Source: an uncultured Candidatus Actinomarina sp.
GTDB lineage: Bacteria > Actinomycetota > Acidimicrobiia > Actinomarinales > Actinomarinaceae
Length of the DNA stretch: 64,000 nucleotides
Assembly (NCBI GenBank): GCA_902519845.1
Contig: CABYLQ010000002.1
Coordinates: 108,684 to 172,683 of the forward strand
Direction: 5' to 3'
The translations under genes were made by a program, and so were the position numbers. Below the pieces are notes generated by a model, which was not told the DNA's origin, searched no databases, and saw only the letters and a program-made list of their open reading frames with translations. This document shows, piece by piece, positions 9,483 to 18,019 of the stretch; the first letter of the stretch is position 1, and each line of letters begins with the position of its first letter.

Positions 9483-9483
9483 A

Positions 9484-10152
9484 TTATTTTGTAGCCCAGT
9501 TGATTCCTTGGGTAATTAATTTAACAACATTTAAATTTTCAAAATCTTTTAAGTAATGACCTATAGAACAATGAAATACTTTTCCTTTTCCCCATTTTTT
9601 TGTGTATGCAATTGGCATTTCTACACCATCAATCCAATCATGATATTTTTTATTAAATTTTGTTGATGCAATTATATTTATTGATGGATCAATATGTAAA
9701 AAATATTGCTCGGAGTGAACACTAAAATTATCAATTCCATCAACACTTTGATGATCTTTATCAATAATGGCCACCTCATAATCAACAAAATTGCCTGGAT
9801 GGCAAACGAATTGGCTCCCAACGAGAAACTGATAGTTTGTGTTATCTCGAAAAGCATCTGTCATTCCGCCATGCCAGCCAGCTAATCCCACTCCAGAGCT
9901 TATAGCTTCTTGCAAGTTTCCAATTTTTGAGTCTTTAATCTCCCAATTGTCATCATCTATATTTCCCATTGTCCATACTGGTAATATGACATCATATTTT
10001 TTTAAATATTTTAAATCACTCATAACATCTAAACTTTCAACTAAATCACTTTCAATATCAAATTTTTTTATTTCTTGGATAATAAATTTTGAGGTTTCTA
10101 TTGGCTCATGACCGCCCCATCCTCCAGCAATAAATAATGCTTTCTTACTCAT
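9484..10152 (-). CDS. ThuA-family protein (trehalose utilisation-like)
   Basis: A 222-aa class I glutamine amidotransferase-like fold of the ThuA family, without the GATase Cys. Seen are KKALFIAGGWGGHEP, the conserved GVGLAGWHGG turn, FVCHPGN and HSEQYFLHIDPS. The open frame extends 37 codons further upstream, but that stretch is the antisense-like low-quality overlap with the permease gene. The ATG at 10152 overlaps the permease stop by four bases (ATGA) and gives the normal family N-terminus. It probably works with the neighbouring dehydrogenase on a keto-disaccharide. Confidence 0.83.
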   Translation of the reverse strand: MSKKALFIAGGWGGHEPIETSKFIIQEIKKFDIESDLVESLDVMSDLKYLKKYDVILPVWTMGNIDDDNWEIKDSKIGNLQEAISSGVGLAGWHGGMTDAFRDNTNYQFLVGSQFVCHPGNFVDYEVAIIDKDHQSVDGIDNFSVHSEQYFLHIDPSINIIASTKFNKKYHDWIDGVEMPIAYTKKWGKGKVFHCSIGHYLKDFENLNVVKLITQGINWATK

Positions 10153-11015
10153 CCTTTTATTGATCCAGCAGTAAGACCACCCGTTATTTGTTTTTGAAAA
10201 AACAAAAATAGAACAGCAATTGGGGTTGCAGCTATTACAGATGCAGCAGCAATACTTCCCCATTCATTACTAAAGTCGTCCATAAATACCACATTTATGC
10301 CCAGGGCTACCGTATACAAATTAGGATCTTTTAAAAATACTGCAGCAAGAATATAGTCTGAGTAAATTCCAATAAAGGTAATGACAAATAGTACAACAAT
10401 TATTGGCCTTGCCAGAGGAGCAACAATTCTAAAAAATATTTGTGAATCATTTGCACCATCCACTTTAGCTGCTTCATCTAAAGAAGTTGGAATAGTATCC
10501 ATAAACCCTTTTATTAACCAGGAATTAAAACCAATCGATCCTCCTAAATAAACACAAATTAGACCAAAGTGTGTTCCCAGACCCATAAATGGAGCTACAT
10601 CACTTATTTGAAAAAATAATAGATAGATAGCAACAAATGCAAGGAAAGCAGGAAACATTTGAATTAAAACTAATGTAATCAAACCTACTCTTCTACCTCT
10701 GAATTTTAATCTTGCGAATGCATACCCTGCCAATGTCCCTAATAGAACATTAAATAACCCAGCAATACTTGCAATTTTGTAAGTGTTGAATAGCCATCTA
10801 AAGTAAGGGACTAATGAGTCCTCGTACAGTGATCTATAATGCTTTAAAGTTAAAGCGTCTGGAATAAGTTTTGAATTTTGAAGATTAGCAAAATCTGCGA
10901 ATGAATTGGTAATTACATATAAAATTGGATACATCGAAAACACAACAAAAAATACACCAACAAGATGTCTCCACCCATATTCTCTAATCCATTTAGTTAA
11001 CTTAGATGTTTCCAT
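10149..11015 (-). CDS. Sugar ABC transporter permease, MalG type
   Basis: A 288-aa inner-membrane subunit with about six transmembrane helices. The EAA loop that docks the ATPase is EAAKVDGANDSQIFFRIVAP, with the conserved Gly nine residues from the Ala. The C-terminus ends in LTAGSIKG, as in MalG, where it reaches the nucleotide-binding subunits. It forms a heterodimer with the MalF-type gene just upstream (14-bp overlap). No ATPase gene lies in the cluster, so a shared MsiK-type ATPase encoded elsewhere is likely. Confidence 0.9.
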   Translation of the reverse strand: METSKLTKWIREYGWRHLVGVFFVVFSMYPILYVITNSFADFANLQNSKLIPDALTLKHYRSLYEDSLVPYFRWLFNTYKIASIAGLFNVLLGTLAGYAFARLKFRGRRVGLITLVLIQMFPAFLAFVAIYLLFFQISDVAPFMGLGTHFGLICVYLGGSIGFNSWLIKGFMDTIPTSLDEAAKVDGANDSQIFFRIVAPLARPIIVVLFVITFIGIYSDYILAAVFLKDPNLYTVALGINVVFMDDFSNEWGSIAAASVIAATPIAVLFLFFQKQITGGLTAGSIKG

Positions 11016-12594
11016 AAATCCGCTCTAATCTTTTTGAATATCTAAATGATATAGCTGAAATTATTAATACAAGAAAAAATATAATTGTTGTAACAGCAGC
11101 TGCTAAACCAAACTGAACACCTCTTCCACCAGAAACAGCGAGGTTATATGTAAAAGATATAAGAATGTCCGTATAGCCCACAGAAACATCAGCACCAACT
11201 AGTGGTGGACCTCCTCCTGTAAGTAAAAAAATCAAAGTGAAATTATTAAAATTGTACGCAAACGCTCCTATTAATAATGGAGATATAGAAACCAATAATA
11301 ATGGAAAAGTAATTCTCCAGAATGACTGTCTTGGTGTTGCTCCGTCAACTTTTGAGGCTTCAATAAGTTCTGTTGGAATTGATTGAAGTGCACCAGTAAC
11401 TATTAAAAACATATACGGAAAACCTAACCATGTATTTACTAATAAAACTGCTGCTTTAGAACTTGCCTCTGTCCTAAACCACCTTATTGGCTCAATATTC
11501 AATAATTGATAGATGGGATCAAGCCAATCATTGATCAATCCAAAATCTGGATTTAGTAAACCCCTAAAAACTAAGATTGAAATAAATCCTGGGATTGCAT
11601 ATGGAATTATATAAATTGATCTATAAACTTTTTGAAATCTTACTTTTTCATTATTAAGTGTTACAGCTAAAAATAATCCCACAAAAAAAGCAAGGAGAAC
11701 AGAGAAAAATGCAAATTGAAATGTCCATGTTGCTACCGTACTCAAAGGTCCTCTAAATCTTTCATCGTCAATGATTCTTTGATAATTCTCTGAACCAACT
11801 GTAATTCTCCAACCGGGGTCAACAGATTCACCTCCGCATATAAAGTTACCTCTGTCGCCGAGTGTGCATGCTACATTTTGCGTGTTGTCATAAAGAATAT
11901 CTGTGTCACTATCATATGAATATTTTTGTTGGGATGAAAATATTCTTCCACTCGAAGCACCAAAAACTGATATATTATATAGATTTATTCTGGTATTTTT
12001 ATCTACTAATAAAGATAATTCTTGTAATTGTGAAGAATTTGCAATTTGTTCTTTTCCAGACAATAAATAAAGTGATTCAGGTATAACAATATTGTTATTT
12101 GAATCTTTGAATGAAGGTTCATGATTTGCATAGTTGATAGTATTAAACTCATCCGAAGTAATCGCTTTTCCAAAAAGTAAATTATTTTCGTCCAAGTCTG
12201 CAAGAAAATAGTAGTCTAAATCTGAATCCTGCATAACGTATAAATCAAATTCTACTCCTCTTTGTTCTTCAGTAGAAAATGTTAAATCTTCTAAACGCTC
12301 AATAACTTGGGTCTTAGTCAAAATATGACCTGTCTGCCAGTTTGTAAAAGATACATAAAAGTTAAATCCCGCTGGAAAAACAACAAATGCTAAAAGAAAT
12401 ATGAAACCTGGAGTAATCCATTTCAATGGTTTCAATCTGTTAGTGAGATACGTAATATTTATTAAAAAAGTTATAATTCCAACAATCAGAAGTAAGAACC
12501 AGGACTCGTAGCTTATCGCAAGAGGTACGATATAAAACATTAACGCATTGAAAATACCCAATAAAACATATCTGATAATGGTTGAAATTTTCAT
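11002..12594 (-). CDS. Maltose/maltodextrin ABC transporter permease, MalF type
   Basis: A 530-aa membrane subunit, long for the family because of a large extracytoplasmic insert. Three N-terminal helices (to about residue 82) are followed by roughly 190 polar residues (about 85-280), then the five core helices. This is the layout of E. coli MalF with its P2 loop, which contacts the binding protein. The EAA loop is EASKVDGATPRQSFWRITFP. It lies between the MalE-like and MalG-like genes; a hairpin with U-tract in the gap to malE (12611-12642) may set the subunit ratio. Confidence 0.88.
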   Translation of the reverse strand: MKISTIIRYVLLGIFNALMFYIVPLAISYESWFLLLIVGIITFLINITYLTNRLKPLKWITPGFIFLLAFVVFPAGFNFYVSFTNWQTGHILTKTQVIERLEDLTFSTEEQRGVEFDLYVMQDSDLDYYFLADLDENNLLFGKAITSDEFNTINYANHEPSFKDSNNNIVIPESLYLLSGKEQIANSSQLQELSLLVDKNTRINLYNISVFGASSGRIFSSQQKYSYDSDTDILYDNTQNVACTLGDRGNFICGGESVDPGWRITVGSENYQRIIDDERFRGPLSTVATWTFQFAFFSVLLAFFVGLFLAVTLNNEKVRFQKVYRSIYIIPYAIPGFISILVFRGLLNPDFGLINDWLDPIYQLLNIEPIRWFRTEASSKAAVLLVNTWLGFPYMFLIVTGALQSIPTELIEASKVDGATPRQSFWRITFPLLLVSISPLLIGAFAYNFNNFTLIFLLTGGGPPLVGADVSVGYTDILISFTYNLAVSGGRGVQFGLAAAVTTIIFFLVLIISAISFRYSKRLERIYGNI

Positions 12595-12610
12595 CTATAT
12601 AAATATATCA

Positions 12611-12642
12611 CAAAAAAATCGGGGCCCATTGTGAGCCCCGAT
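12611..12642 (-). terminator. Rho-independent terminator/attenuator between malE- and malF-like genes
   Basis: On the minus strand, an 8-bp perfect stem (atcggggc at 12618-12625 with gccccgat at 12635-12642), a 9-nt loop, and a run of seven T follow the MalE-like stop. Since MalF continues the operon, it probably terminates part of the transcripts, giving more binding protein than permease. Confidence 0.8.
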
Positions 12643-12662
12643 CAAAATTATTTTTTAACTAA

Positions 12663-13964
12663 CTATCCACCTGCAATGGCATCTCTAACTTGCTGAGCAG
12701 CTAATTTCATAGCGTCAGAAGCAGAATCAACAGTCACTCCTGTATCTTCATTTGTACCATAGTTTTGGTCTCTAATTATTAGTAATGCATCTCCAACTGG
12801 ACCCCAAACACTTCCCATTTCTGGAATGTTAGGCATTGGAATACCGTTAGCTGCACTTGCTGCAAACTGTGCTGCAATTGGATCTTCTGTTTCAACAATT
12901 GCGAACAATGATTTAGTTGCAGGAAGTCTTGGATCTTGAGCATACATAGCTGCTTGAACATCAACAGTAGCAAAAAAGTCAAGTATAAAGCTTTGAGCCA
13001 ATACCTTTTTTTCACTGAATGCTGAAATGAACATACCTCTAACTCCAACGAATGGAGTCGCAGCGCTACCATCAAATGAAGGTATTAAACCAACACCGTA
13101 GTTAACTGCAGATGCATCTCCTCTAGCCCATGGGCCAGTCATCCAAAACAAAGATCTACCTTCTTGAAATGCTGTCATAGATGCACCATAATCTGTTGCA
13201 GCTATTGTTCCATTTTTTACTAAGGTATCAAGATATTCTGCAGAAGATAATGCTGCAGAGTTATCAAGTCCGATATCTGAAGGATCAAATCCACCATCAA
13301 ATTTAAATATGTATCCACCGTCTGATTGGATGAATGGCATGTTGTGATAAGCATCTCCGCCTCCACCACCACCTGGGGCTCCAACACAGAGTTCAGTTCC
13401 TGCAGCATCACAAGCTGCTTTTACTTCTTCCCATGTTGATGGAACACCATCAACTAAATCTGAATTGTAATACATTGCGATAGCTTCAGTTGCATATGGA
13501 AAACCATAAACTTCACCACCATAGCTAAATCCTGCAATTCCTACATCAAATATATCTGATTGAATTGAACCAAGGTCTATTGGCGCAACAACACCATTAG
13601 TTGCTACTTCACCAACAATATCATGAGGGCTTATAAATAAATCTGGTCCTTCTCCTGCAGGTCCTGCAGTTAAAACATCATCTTTAATTGAGCCGAAATC
13701 ATAAATTACAACCTCTACATCAACGCCTGCTGCTTGCTCATAAGCTCCAACTAATGGATCTAAGGCAACAGCTACTTTCTCTTCAGCCCAAACTACTAAC
13801 TTTTCCGGAGGTGGAGAAGTTGTAGCAGGTGCTGCAAGTGTTTCCGATGGGGCCTCTTCGACTGCTGGCTCTTCAACTGTATCTTCAGATGATCCACCAC
13901 ATGCGACTAGCACCATGGAAAGAATTAATAAAATTGCGCCAAATCGCAATCTTGAATTATTCAT
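12663..13964 (-). CDS. Sugar-binding lipoprotein of ABC transporter, MalE type
   Basis: A 433-aa extracellular solute-binding protein. The N-terminus has a lipoprotein signal: positively charged start, hydrophobic core, and lipobox LVAC with Cys22, followed by a Ser/Glu/Pro-rich tether to about residue 55. The mature part has maltose-binding features: LVVWAEEKVAVALDPLVGAY, GPDLFISPHD, GFPYATEAIAMYYN and ALLFWMTGPWA-like FWMTGPWARGDAS. It should deliver maltodextrin or a related oligosaccharide to the MalF/MalG pair. The 93-bp region upstream holds several palindromes, including one with a central CG at 13979-13992. Confidence 0.9.
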   Translation of the reverse strand: MNNSRLRFGAILLILSMVLVACGGSSEDTVEEPAVEEAPSETLAAPATTSPPPEKLVVWAEEKVAVALDPLVGAYEQAAGVDVEVVIYDFGSIKDDVLTAGPAGEGPDLFISPHDIVGEVATNGVVAPIDLGSIQSDIFDVGIAGFSYGGEVYGFPYATEAIAMYYNSDLVDGVPSTWEEVKAACDAAGTELCVGAPGGGGGGDAYHNMPFIQSDGGYIFKFDGGFDPSDIGLDNSAALSSAEYLDTLVKNGTIAATDYGASMTAFQEGRSLFWMTGPWARGDASAVNYGVGLIPSFDGSAATPFVGVRGMFISAFSEKKVLAQSFILDFFATVDVQAAMYAQDPRLPATKSLFAIVETEDPIAAQFAASAANGIPMPNIPEMGSVWGPVGDALLIIRDQNYGTNEDTGVTVDSASDAMKLAAQQVRDAIAGG

Positions 13965-13978
13965 ACACTCCCTTTCTT

Positions 13979-13992
13979 AATATACGTATATT
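13979..13992. promoter_or_regulatory. 14-bp perfect palindrome upstream of the malE-like gene (candidate operator)
   Basis: AATATACGTATATT, a perfect palindrome with a central CG, lies 14 bases upstream of the MalE-like ATG. LacI-family maltose regulators bind palindromes centred on CG. The same gap also contains an AT-only 16-bp palindrome at 14010-14025 and AGAAATATTTCT at 14030-14041. No regulator gene is adjacent, so the operator role is inferred. Confidence 0.4.
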
Positions 13993-14056
13993 CAAAAATT
14001 GAATAATGTAAAAATTATAATTTTTAATAAGAAATATTTCTAATTAACAGAAAAAT

Positions 14057-15988
14057 TTAAATCTCTTTAATTATCAATCCAAAATTTTCTGCTAAGCCAG
14101 ATATTTTTAACGTTCCTGAACTTATTTCCAATTCACATTCTCCATAAACTGCCTCAACATTTTGTGCTGAAGTTGGGATTGAAATATCTTTATTTTGTTT
14201 ATCTCTATTTACGATGCATAGAAATGATTCATTCTTTAACTTTCTTCTGAATATTACATAATTATCATCGAAACTAACCATTTGAAAATTTCCATATTTT
14301 AAAATAGGTTCATTTACTTTGATATTCATAAGTTCGCTTGTAAATTTCAGTAAATCTTTATTCCATTTATCTTCAGAATCCCATGGGAAAGGTTCTCTGT
14401 TAAAAGGATCTCCCCCTCCTCCAAGGCCTATTTCGTCACCATAATAAATCCCAGCTATTCCTGGAAAAGTTGCTTGCAAAAACACAGCTCCAAATATTCC
14501 ATCAGTGTTTGACTCACATTGATTTAAAAAACGTCTTACATCATGGGAACTCAATAAGTTTTGGCATGCAGATAAAGCTTCAAATGAATACATCGAATAT
14601 AAATTAGATAAAGAATTTGCGAATTCCTTGTTATCAATACGTTTTGTAGCAAAGTAATCTATCATGGTTTCTCTAAATGAATAGTTCATTGTCCCGTCAA
14701 ACCTGTCTCCCTGAAGCCATTGAGAAGTATCTCCAAATATTTCTGAGATAAGTACTACATCTTTTTTTGTCTTTATTGCAATATCTCTGAAGTCTTTCCA
14801 AAAAGAAAAATCTAATTCTTTGGCTACATCCATTCTCCAACCGTCAATATCAAAATTTTTGATCCAATATTCAGTTACATCTAAAGCCCATTTTCGTGCC
14901 CCGTCATTTTTCAAATTCATTTTTGGCATATCTGGAACCCCCCACCATGCCTTAAATGTTGGTTCTACAATAGGACCTTCATCCTCTTTGATCTCTACTG
15001 GAACTTTAGTTTCTTTAAATGTCTTTTCTAAATATGCTTTATACTCTTCTTGATTACCGTCCCAGCCAACTTTGTAGGTGTTTGAGTACAAATGAGGTCT
15101 GTGTATAAACCGAACTGGATAATCAAACACAGTAAACCAATCCTTGTATTCGGATTTTTCACCTTTTTCAACTAAATCTTGAAAGGCATAGTGTCTTGGA
15201 TGAACATGGTTAAGCGAACAATCTAAAACAACTTTCATATTTTTTTTATGGGCCTCTTCAATTAGTTCCTTAAATGCTTCGTCCCCACCAAGATCATCAT
15301 CCACTTTAAAATGATCCCAAGCATCATATTTGTGAGTACTAGAAGATTGAAAAATAGGATTGAAATAAAGAATATTTACTCCGAGGCTTTTTATATAATC
15401 AAGTTTCTCTGTGACACCATAAATATCTCCTCCGTGAAAGCCCAATCTTGTCGGTTCACTTTCCCAAGGCAAAGCATTTTCAGGTGTCAGGTCATCATTA
15501 CCGTTCCTAAATCTTTCAGGAAAAATTTGGTACATAACTGATCCAAAGACCCAGTCTGGAATATCATGCCTCATAAATTCTTTTGAATTATAAATCCATT
15601 TTTCTGATGGAGAAATAAAGTTTGCTACTCCGCTGGTGCCGTAGTAAATATTTAAATCATCCATAGATTGTGCAGCAAAGCTAAATTTTGATATATCTTT
15701 TTTAAATTTAAGGTTTATATTCCAAAATTTGAACCTATCTGTTTCAGCATACATTTCAAGTTCAATGGGCCTTAAATCATCGTCTTCAACCAATATCCAA
15801 ACTTTTTTAATGTTTGGTTCGCTGTGAATTCTAAGGTTTACATCACCTTTTTCTGTAGGTGAAAAAAACTTTTTATCATTAATATCAAATCTAAAATCAT
15901 AATGCCCTAAATGGACATCACCTTCGAAAAACTCTAATTTTTGAGCTTCGTCTTTATCTGTAAATTCTACTGAGTGACTTTCTACCAT
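14057..15988 (-). CDS. GH13 alpha-amylase family enzyme, neopullulanase/cyclomaltodextrinase-like
   Basis: A 643-aa cytoplasmic glycosidase without signal peptide. The N-terminal about 120 residues look like a CBM34-type beta domain. The catalytic barrel has conserved regions DCSLNHVHPRH, GWRMDVAKEL (nucleophile Asp), VVLISEIFGD (acid/base Glu) and LLSSHDVRRF (third Asp), then GIYYGDEIGLGGGGDPFNRE, typical of the neopullulanase group. The frame is open 104 codons further, into the divergent MalQ gene; the ATG at 15988 is chosen because it leaves a short divergent promoter gap and removes that overlap. It should hydrolyse imported maltodextrins or cyclodextrins. Confidence 0.88.
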   Translation of the reverse strand: MVESHSVEFTDKDEAQKLEFFEGDVHLGHYDFRFDINDKKFFSPTEKGDVNLRIHSEPNIKKVWILVEDDDLRPIELEMYAETDRFKFWNINLKFKKDISKFSFAAQSMDDLNIYYGTSGVANFISPSEKWIYNSKEFMRHDIPDWVFGSVMYQIFPERFRNGNDDLTPENALPWESEPTRLGFHGGDIYGVTEKLDYIKSLGVNILYFNPIFQSSSTHKYDAWDHFKVDDDLGGDEAFKELIEEAHKKNMKVVLDCSLNHVHPRHYAFQDLVEKGEKSEYKDWFTVFDYPVRFIHRPHLYSNTYKVGWDGNQEEYKAYLEKTFKETKVPVEIKEDEGPIVEPTFKAWWGVPDMPKMNLKNDGARKWALDVTEYWIKNFDIDGWRMDVAKELDFSFWKDFRDIAIKTKKDVVLISEIFGDTSQWLQGDRFDGTMNYSFRETMIDYFATKRIDNKEFANSLSNLYSMYSFEALSACQNLLSSHDVRRFLNQCESNTDGIFGAVFLQATFPGIAGIYYGDEIGLGGGGDPFNREPFPWDSEDKWNKDLLKFTSELMNIKVNEPILKYGNFQMVSFDDNYVIFRRKLKNESFLCIVNRDKQNKDISIPTSAQNVEAVYGECELEISSGTLKISGLAENFGLIIKEI

Positions 15989-16037
15989 ATAACCTAATTC
16001 GAATATTTTACTATATAATTCTATTGAAAGGTTTGAT

Positions 16038-17576
16038 TTGGATATTAAAAAGTCAGCAGGTCTAATTATGCACCCAACTGCCTTGCCTAGTAAGTATGGG
16101 ATTGGAGATTTTGGTGAAACTTCGAGAAATTTTATTGATTTTTTAAACGAGTCATCAACAAATATATGGCAGGTTCTACCTTTAGGGCTAACAAGTCTTG
16201 ATGAATTTTCACCATATTCAAGCCCATCATCAATTCTTGGTAATAGATATTTAGTTGATATAGAAAAACTAACTAAATATGAAAAAATTGATATTGTCAC
16301 ACCACAATTTTCAAATTATTTCGTTCAATATAAAGATGTATATAAATTTAAGGATGATATTTTTAAAAATGTATCTAAAAATATAAATCTCCAAGATAAA
16401 ATTTTTACATCATTTCTTGATGATGATTTGATAAAAAAACATATAACATTTTTAATTTTGAAGGATTTAAATCAAAAATCATGGAATCAATGGGACAATG
16501 TTTATCAAGATTATAGTGACGATTTATTTGATAAATTAATAATAGAGAATACACAGTTAGTTAACTTTCATGTATTAACGCAATATGAATTTTTTAATCA
16601 ATGGAAATCACTCAAAAAGTATGCAAATGATAAAAATGTACAAATTCTTGGAGATATACCCATATATGTAAACCATGATTCGGCTGACGTTTGGCTGAAT
16701 AAAGAAATGTTTGAGCTTGATGAAACTGGCAATATGGAATTGGTCTCTGGTGCAGTTCCAGATAGTTTTAATACGGAAGGTCAAATTTGGGGAAACGCAT
16801 TATATAGATGGGATTTACATAAGGAAGATGACTTTAAGTATTGGAAAGAAAAATTAAATAAGTCACTCAATCTTTATGACTATTTAAGGATTGATCATTT
16901 TATCGGATTTTTTAAATACTGGTCAATACCTAAAGGAGAATCAGCATTAAATGGCTACTGGAGAGAAGGCCCAAGATTGGATTTCTTTAAGGAAATTAGT
17001 AAGGATGTTGATTTAACAAAACTATTAGCTGAAGATTTAGGTGTTATTTTAAAAGAAACTAAACAAGTATTAGAAGAATACAACATTCCAGGAATGAAAG
17101 TTCTTCAACAAAGAATTCCTGATTCAGATGAAGGCCTTCCCTATTTGGGAGACAGCGATGTAGTTGATAAAAAATCATTATTTGACGAAGCATCTGATGA
17201 TTATTTTGAAGAAACTCATCCTAAAGATTGGGAGTTTAGCCTTGCTGCCTATACAGGAACTCATGACAGTCCTACAACTAAAGAGTGGTTTGATGAATTA
17301 AATAAATCTAAATACGAAAATTTTTTAGACTACTCACAAACGCTAGATAACAAATTTGATAATGACGTTTGGAATTTTATATCTTTAGTTTGGGAGTCGA
17401 ATTGTCAATTAGCCATTACAACCGTTCAAGACTTATTAAAACTTGACTATAAAGCAAGATTTAATATTCCTGGTACATCTGAAAATAATTGGATTTGGAG
17501 ATTAGATAATTTTCAATCACTTAGAGGCGTAACAGATTCTTTAAAAGCTCTAAATCAATCAACAAATAGAAATTAA
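16038..17576 (+). CDS. malQ: 4-alpha-glucanotransferase (amylomaltase, GH77)
   Basis: A 512-aa disproportionating enzyme that transfers maltosyl units and releases glucose. The N-terminus KKSAGLIMHPTALPSKYGIG is typical. Catalytic regions are LGDIPIYVNHDSADVW, DYLRIDHFIGFFKYW (nucleophile Asp), LLAEDLGVI (acid/base Glu) and TGTHDSPTTKEWF. The start is a TTG with GAAAGG seven bases upstream; no ATG fits the family N-terminus. It is divergent from the amylase gene with a 49-bp gap. Together they would turn imported maltodextrin into glucose and shorter chains. Confidence 0.93.
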   Translation: MDIKKSAGLIMHPTALPSKYGIGDFGETSRNFIDFLNESSTNIWQVLPLGLTSLDEFSPYSSPSSILGNRYLVDIEKLTKYEKIDIVTPQFSNYFVQYKDVYKFKDDIFKNVSKNINLQDKIFTSFLDDDLIKKHITFLILKDLNQKSWNQWDNVYQDYSDDLFDKLIIENTQLVNFHVLTQYEFFNQWKSLKKYANDKNVQILGDIPIYVNHDSADVWLNKEMFELDETGNMELVSGAVPDSFNTEGQIWGNALYRWDLHKEDDFKYWKEKLNKSLNLYDYLRIDHFIGFFKYWSIPKGESALNGYWREGPRLDFFKEISKDVDLTKLLAEDLGVILKETKQVLEEYNIPGMKVLQQRIPDSDEGLPYLGDSDVVDKKSLFDEASDDYFEETHPKDWEFSLAAYTGTHDSPTTKEWFDELNKSKYENFLDYSQTLDNKFDNDVWNFISLVWESNCQLAITTVQDLLKLDYKARFNIPGTSENNWIWRLDNFQSLRGVTDSLKALNQSTNRN

Positions 17577-17860
17577 TTGCTATCTCGTATATAGTCTATG
17601 ACTAATTGGGCTTGTTCTTCAGTGATTCTTACTGCAGGCATTGAGCCTTTGCCCTTTAAAATAGTTTGAAGCCAATAAGAGTCTGGTTTATCCAACACAT
17701 TACTCATTTTTAAACTGGGTCCAACTCTTCCGGAAAAGTCGTCTAGGTGGCACGCCGAACATCTAGCCGTATATATTTCTTTTCCTGTCGTCAGCTCAAC
17801 TGATTCTTGAGATCCACATGCAATAAATAAAAAGAGAAACAAAAAAAGAACTTTTTTCAT
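17573..17860 (-). CDS. Small lipoprotein c-type cytochrome
   Basis: A 95-aa monohaem cytochrome. The signal peptide ends in lipobox LFIAC (Cys15), so the protein should be lipid-anchored outside the membrane. Haem binding is by CSACH at residues 34-38, and the distal ligand is probably the Met of GKGSMPAVRIT, the layout of class I (c6/c555-like) cytochromes. It probably carries electrons to or from a membrane oxidase. It follows tatA by two bases at the end of a minus-strand operon and overlaps the convergent malQ stop by four bases. Confidence 0.88.
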   Translation of the reverse strand: MKKVLFLFLFLFIACGSQESVELTTGKEIYTARCSACHLDDFSGRVGPSLKMSNVLDKPDSYWLQTILKGKGSMPAVRITEEQAQLVIDYIRDSN

Positions 17861-17862
17861 TT

Positions 17863-18000
17863 TTATTCTTCTTCTAAACCAGTTTTAAACTCTCTAGTAG
17901 ATTTTCCTAATGATCTAGCCAAACTTGGTAATCTTTTGGCTCCAAAAAGCAATAATAGAATTGCTAGGATGATAAGTAATTCAGGTAATCCTAATCTCAT
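17863..18000 (-). CDS. tatA: TatA/E-type twin-arginine translocase subunit (very short)
   Basis: A 45-aa protein found by reading the gap. It begins MRLGLPELLIILAILLLLFG, followed by AKRLPSLARSLGKSTREFK and a Glu-rich end. The N-terminal helix with Pro-Glu, the FG hinge and the amphipathic helix with LPxLARSLG are the TatA hallmarks. The family is usually 55-90 residues; here the acidic tail is almost absent. It would oligomerise in the membrane to export folded proteins with the TatBC complex, not seen in this window. It lies two bases from the cytochrome gene and 19 from the DUF368 gene. Confidence 0.85.
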   Translation of the reverse strand: MRLGLPELLIILAILLLLFGAKRLPSLARSLGKSTREFKTGLEEE

Positions 18001-18019
18001 GCTCTAATTTTAACTTAAT

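Noticed and set aside
10153..10263. Cys-rich upstream extension of the ThuA-like ORF
   Set aside because: The Cys-rich residues come from reading the MalG-like permease gene in another frame; the ATG at 10152 fits the family and the ATGA overlap.
15989..16300. 104-codon upstream extension of the amylase ORF
   Set aside because: It is antisense to the start of malQ and has no family similarity; an internal ATG at 15988 leaves a normal divergent promoter gap.
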